Shown here: positions 21,206-22,061 of the stretch, in pieces
How the letters are laid out: every line of letters begins with the position of its first letter
Position numbering within the stretch: position 1 is the stretch's first letter
From: Didymodactylos carnosus
Lineage: Eukaryota; Rotifera; Eurotatoria; Philodinida; Philodinidae
Direction: 5' to 3'
DNA length: 22,061 nucleotides
Assembly (NCBI GenBank): GCA_905250885.1
Contig: CAJNOQ010002940.1
Coordinates: 1-22,061, forward strand
Made by a program: the position numbers and the translations under genes
Notes under the pieces: model-generated
The model's database searches: none
Told to the model about the DNA's origin: nothing
The model's input: the letters and a program-made list of their open reading frames with translations, nothing else

Positions 21206-21532
21206 TATCTTATGCATTTCCATCATAATGGGACTAGACTGGCAAAAACAGTTATGTTTTCTTCTTTTCCCCACCCCACAAAGCCGCGGTATGGCGGTGC
21301 CAGAAAAAGATGGAAGGAAAATGTTAAAGTGGATTTGAAAAAGTTCTAGATTGAGAATTGGAGACGTGAAATGATCAACGGGAATACATGGCGTGAAGTT
21401 ATTAATAAAAAAGTACAAGTGAAACCAGTACGTCACAATCGCACAGCGACAGCTAGGGAATACAAAGATCACGCTGCTAGAATGAGATTCAGGAGAGCGG
21501 TAAAAAGACATTGTTACCGCACATTAAAGTAA
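21206..21532 (+). pseudogene. 3' coding remnant of the same non-LTR retrotransposon
   Basis: Similarity to the C-terminal part of the retrotransposon protein resumes at about 21206-21212 (HFHHNGTRLAKTVMF) and continues through PRYGGARKRWKENVKVDLKK, a stop (TAG, 21347) where the family has further residues, then IENWRREM and NTWREVINK, to a terminal TAA at 21530-21532. The order and strand match the 5' part at 18560-19581, and the missing link falls exactly where the inserted elements sit. It is one copy split by insertion, not two elements. The 100 or so bases after the stop may be its 3' untranslated tail. Confidence 0.8.
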
Positions 21533-21702
21533 CAGAACTGCTAACAAAAAACTAAGATAATGACTATACCTGTCCAAACAAATATGGTAAGACTTTTAAA
21601 CCATAAGGAATAACTAAACATGATCTTCACCCTACAACGAAAGGTATTGGGGTGTATCAACCTATCTATATTCGCTAATATTTTTGTTTTTATTAATTAA
21701 TA

Positions 21703-22061
21703 TTAGGACATTATCCATCTTCCATTAGTTAGTATTGCATATTTCTTACATTGTGTCTTTTTATTCCAGTATTGATCAATACGATCGAGTATAGTCGTCT
21801 TATCATCAACAAATAATCTTAAGCATAATTCACAAATATATTTTGGCACTTTAATATGTAGAGCGAATTTTCTCCATGCAAAAAATTCTTTATAAGCTGT
21901 TATATTTTTATCCAACGCCAATAATTTCTGTGCCAACTCTTTTGGTGATTGATAATCTCTCACGTCAAGATAGCCGCTTTTTGGTACATAATGATTATAT
22001 TTCACGTAGCCTAACGCAACAGGAACAATAATACCGCTGTTTAGAGCATATAAAAACTTTT
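21703..22061 (-). CDS. Alpha-1,3-fucosyltransferase (GT10 family), C-terminal part
   Basis: GT10 enzymes move fucose from GDP-fucose onto N-glycans or other glycans in the Golgi lumen and are type II membrane proteins. The frame is open to the window edge, so the N-terminal transmembrane anchor and most of the catalytic domain lie beyond 22061. Visible family signatures, in order, are KFLYALNSGIIVPVALG (the GDP-fucose-binding region, normally followed by the Y..F.P motif), NHYVPKSGYLDVRDY, the SPKELAQKL and LDKNITAYKEFFAWRK helices, and the late CELC pair (CxxC), which in this family takes part in disulfides. The stop is at 21703-21705, a normal C-terminal length. There is no sign of decay. 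It lies tail to tail with the retrotransposon remnant. Confidence 0.88.
   Translation of the reverse strand, partial: KFLYALNSGIIVPVALGYVKYNHYVPKSGYLDVRDYQSPKELAQKLLALDKNITAYKEFFAWRKFALHIKVPKYICELCLRLFVDDKTTILDRIDQYWNKKTQCKKYAILTNGRWIMS

Noticed and set aside
21158..21511. 117-codon minus-strand frame
   Set aside because: Antisense to the LINE 3' remnant; the plus strand has the family similarity.
1..22061. CRISPR array, bacterial operon, telomeric repeat or viral genome
   Set aside because: No regularly spaced direct repeats, no operon-like gene packing, no telomere units and no viral structural genes; the genes have spliceosomal introns.

Overview
The window looks like nuclear DNA of a small-genome invertebrate. 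It is strongly AT-rich. Most introns that can be resolved are short (52 to 79 nt) with GT...AG borders, and the genes are animal-type. A bdelloid-type rotifer fits best (short introns, GT10 fucosyltransferases, decayed non-LTR elements, many small DNA-transposon relics), but nothing in the sequence proves the taxon.

Layout. 1-6204: long AT-rich stretch with no supportable gene, holding low-complexity tracts and several small inverted repeats. 6206-12226 (+): a 16-exon gene whose exons join into one 1,215-codon frame. I identify it as an AF4/FMR2 (AFF/Lilliputian) family protein, the scaffold of the super elongation complex. The C-terminal homology domain is clear, and there are candidate P-TEFb-binding and AF9/ENL-binding motifs. 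Intron 9 carries a foldback element of about 573 bp. 12227-16861: 3' flank with microsatellites, a 344-bp hAT-like MITE (15138-15481) and unrecognised sequence. 16862-18245 (-): a three-exon casein kinase 1 family gene with all catalytic motifs and an unusual N-terminal extension. 18560-21532 (+): a dead, 5'-truncated non-LTR retrotransposon split by insertions. Inside it are an AATCCTA-rich repeat block, a 1.25-kb hAT-like non-autonomous element (19954-21201), and a second putative hAT-like element nested within that (20717-21129). 21703-22061 (-): the 3' end of an alpha-1,3-fucosyltransferase (GT10) gene that runs off the window.

The three host genes show no sign of working together: transcription elongation, signalling kinase and Golgi glycosylation. 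The theme of the window is mobile-element layering, namely an AFF gene that tolerates a foldback in one intron and a transposon graveyard between the kinase and fucosyltransferase genes. I did not find a clearly new gene system. The best leads are the nested insertions, the related hAT-like families with TIR-derived subterminal repeats, the hairpin ahead of a 22-nt microexon, and splice choices that would remove the AFF C-terminal domain or insert 18 residues into the kinase activation segment.
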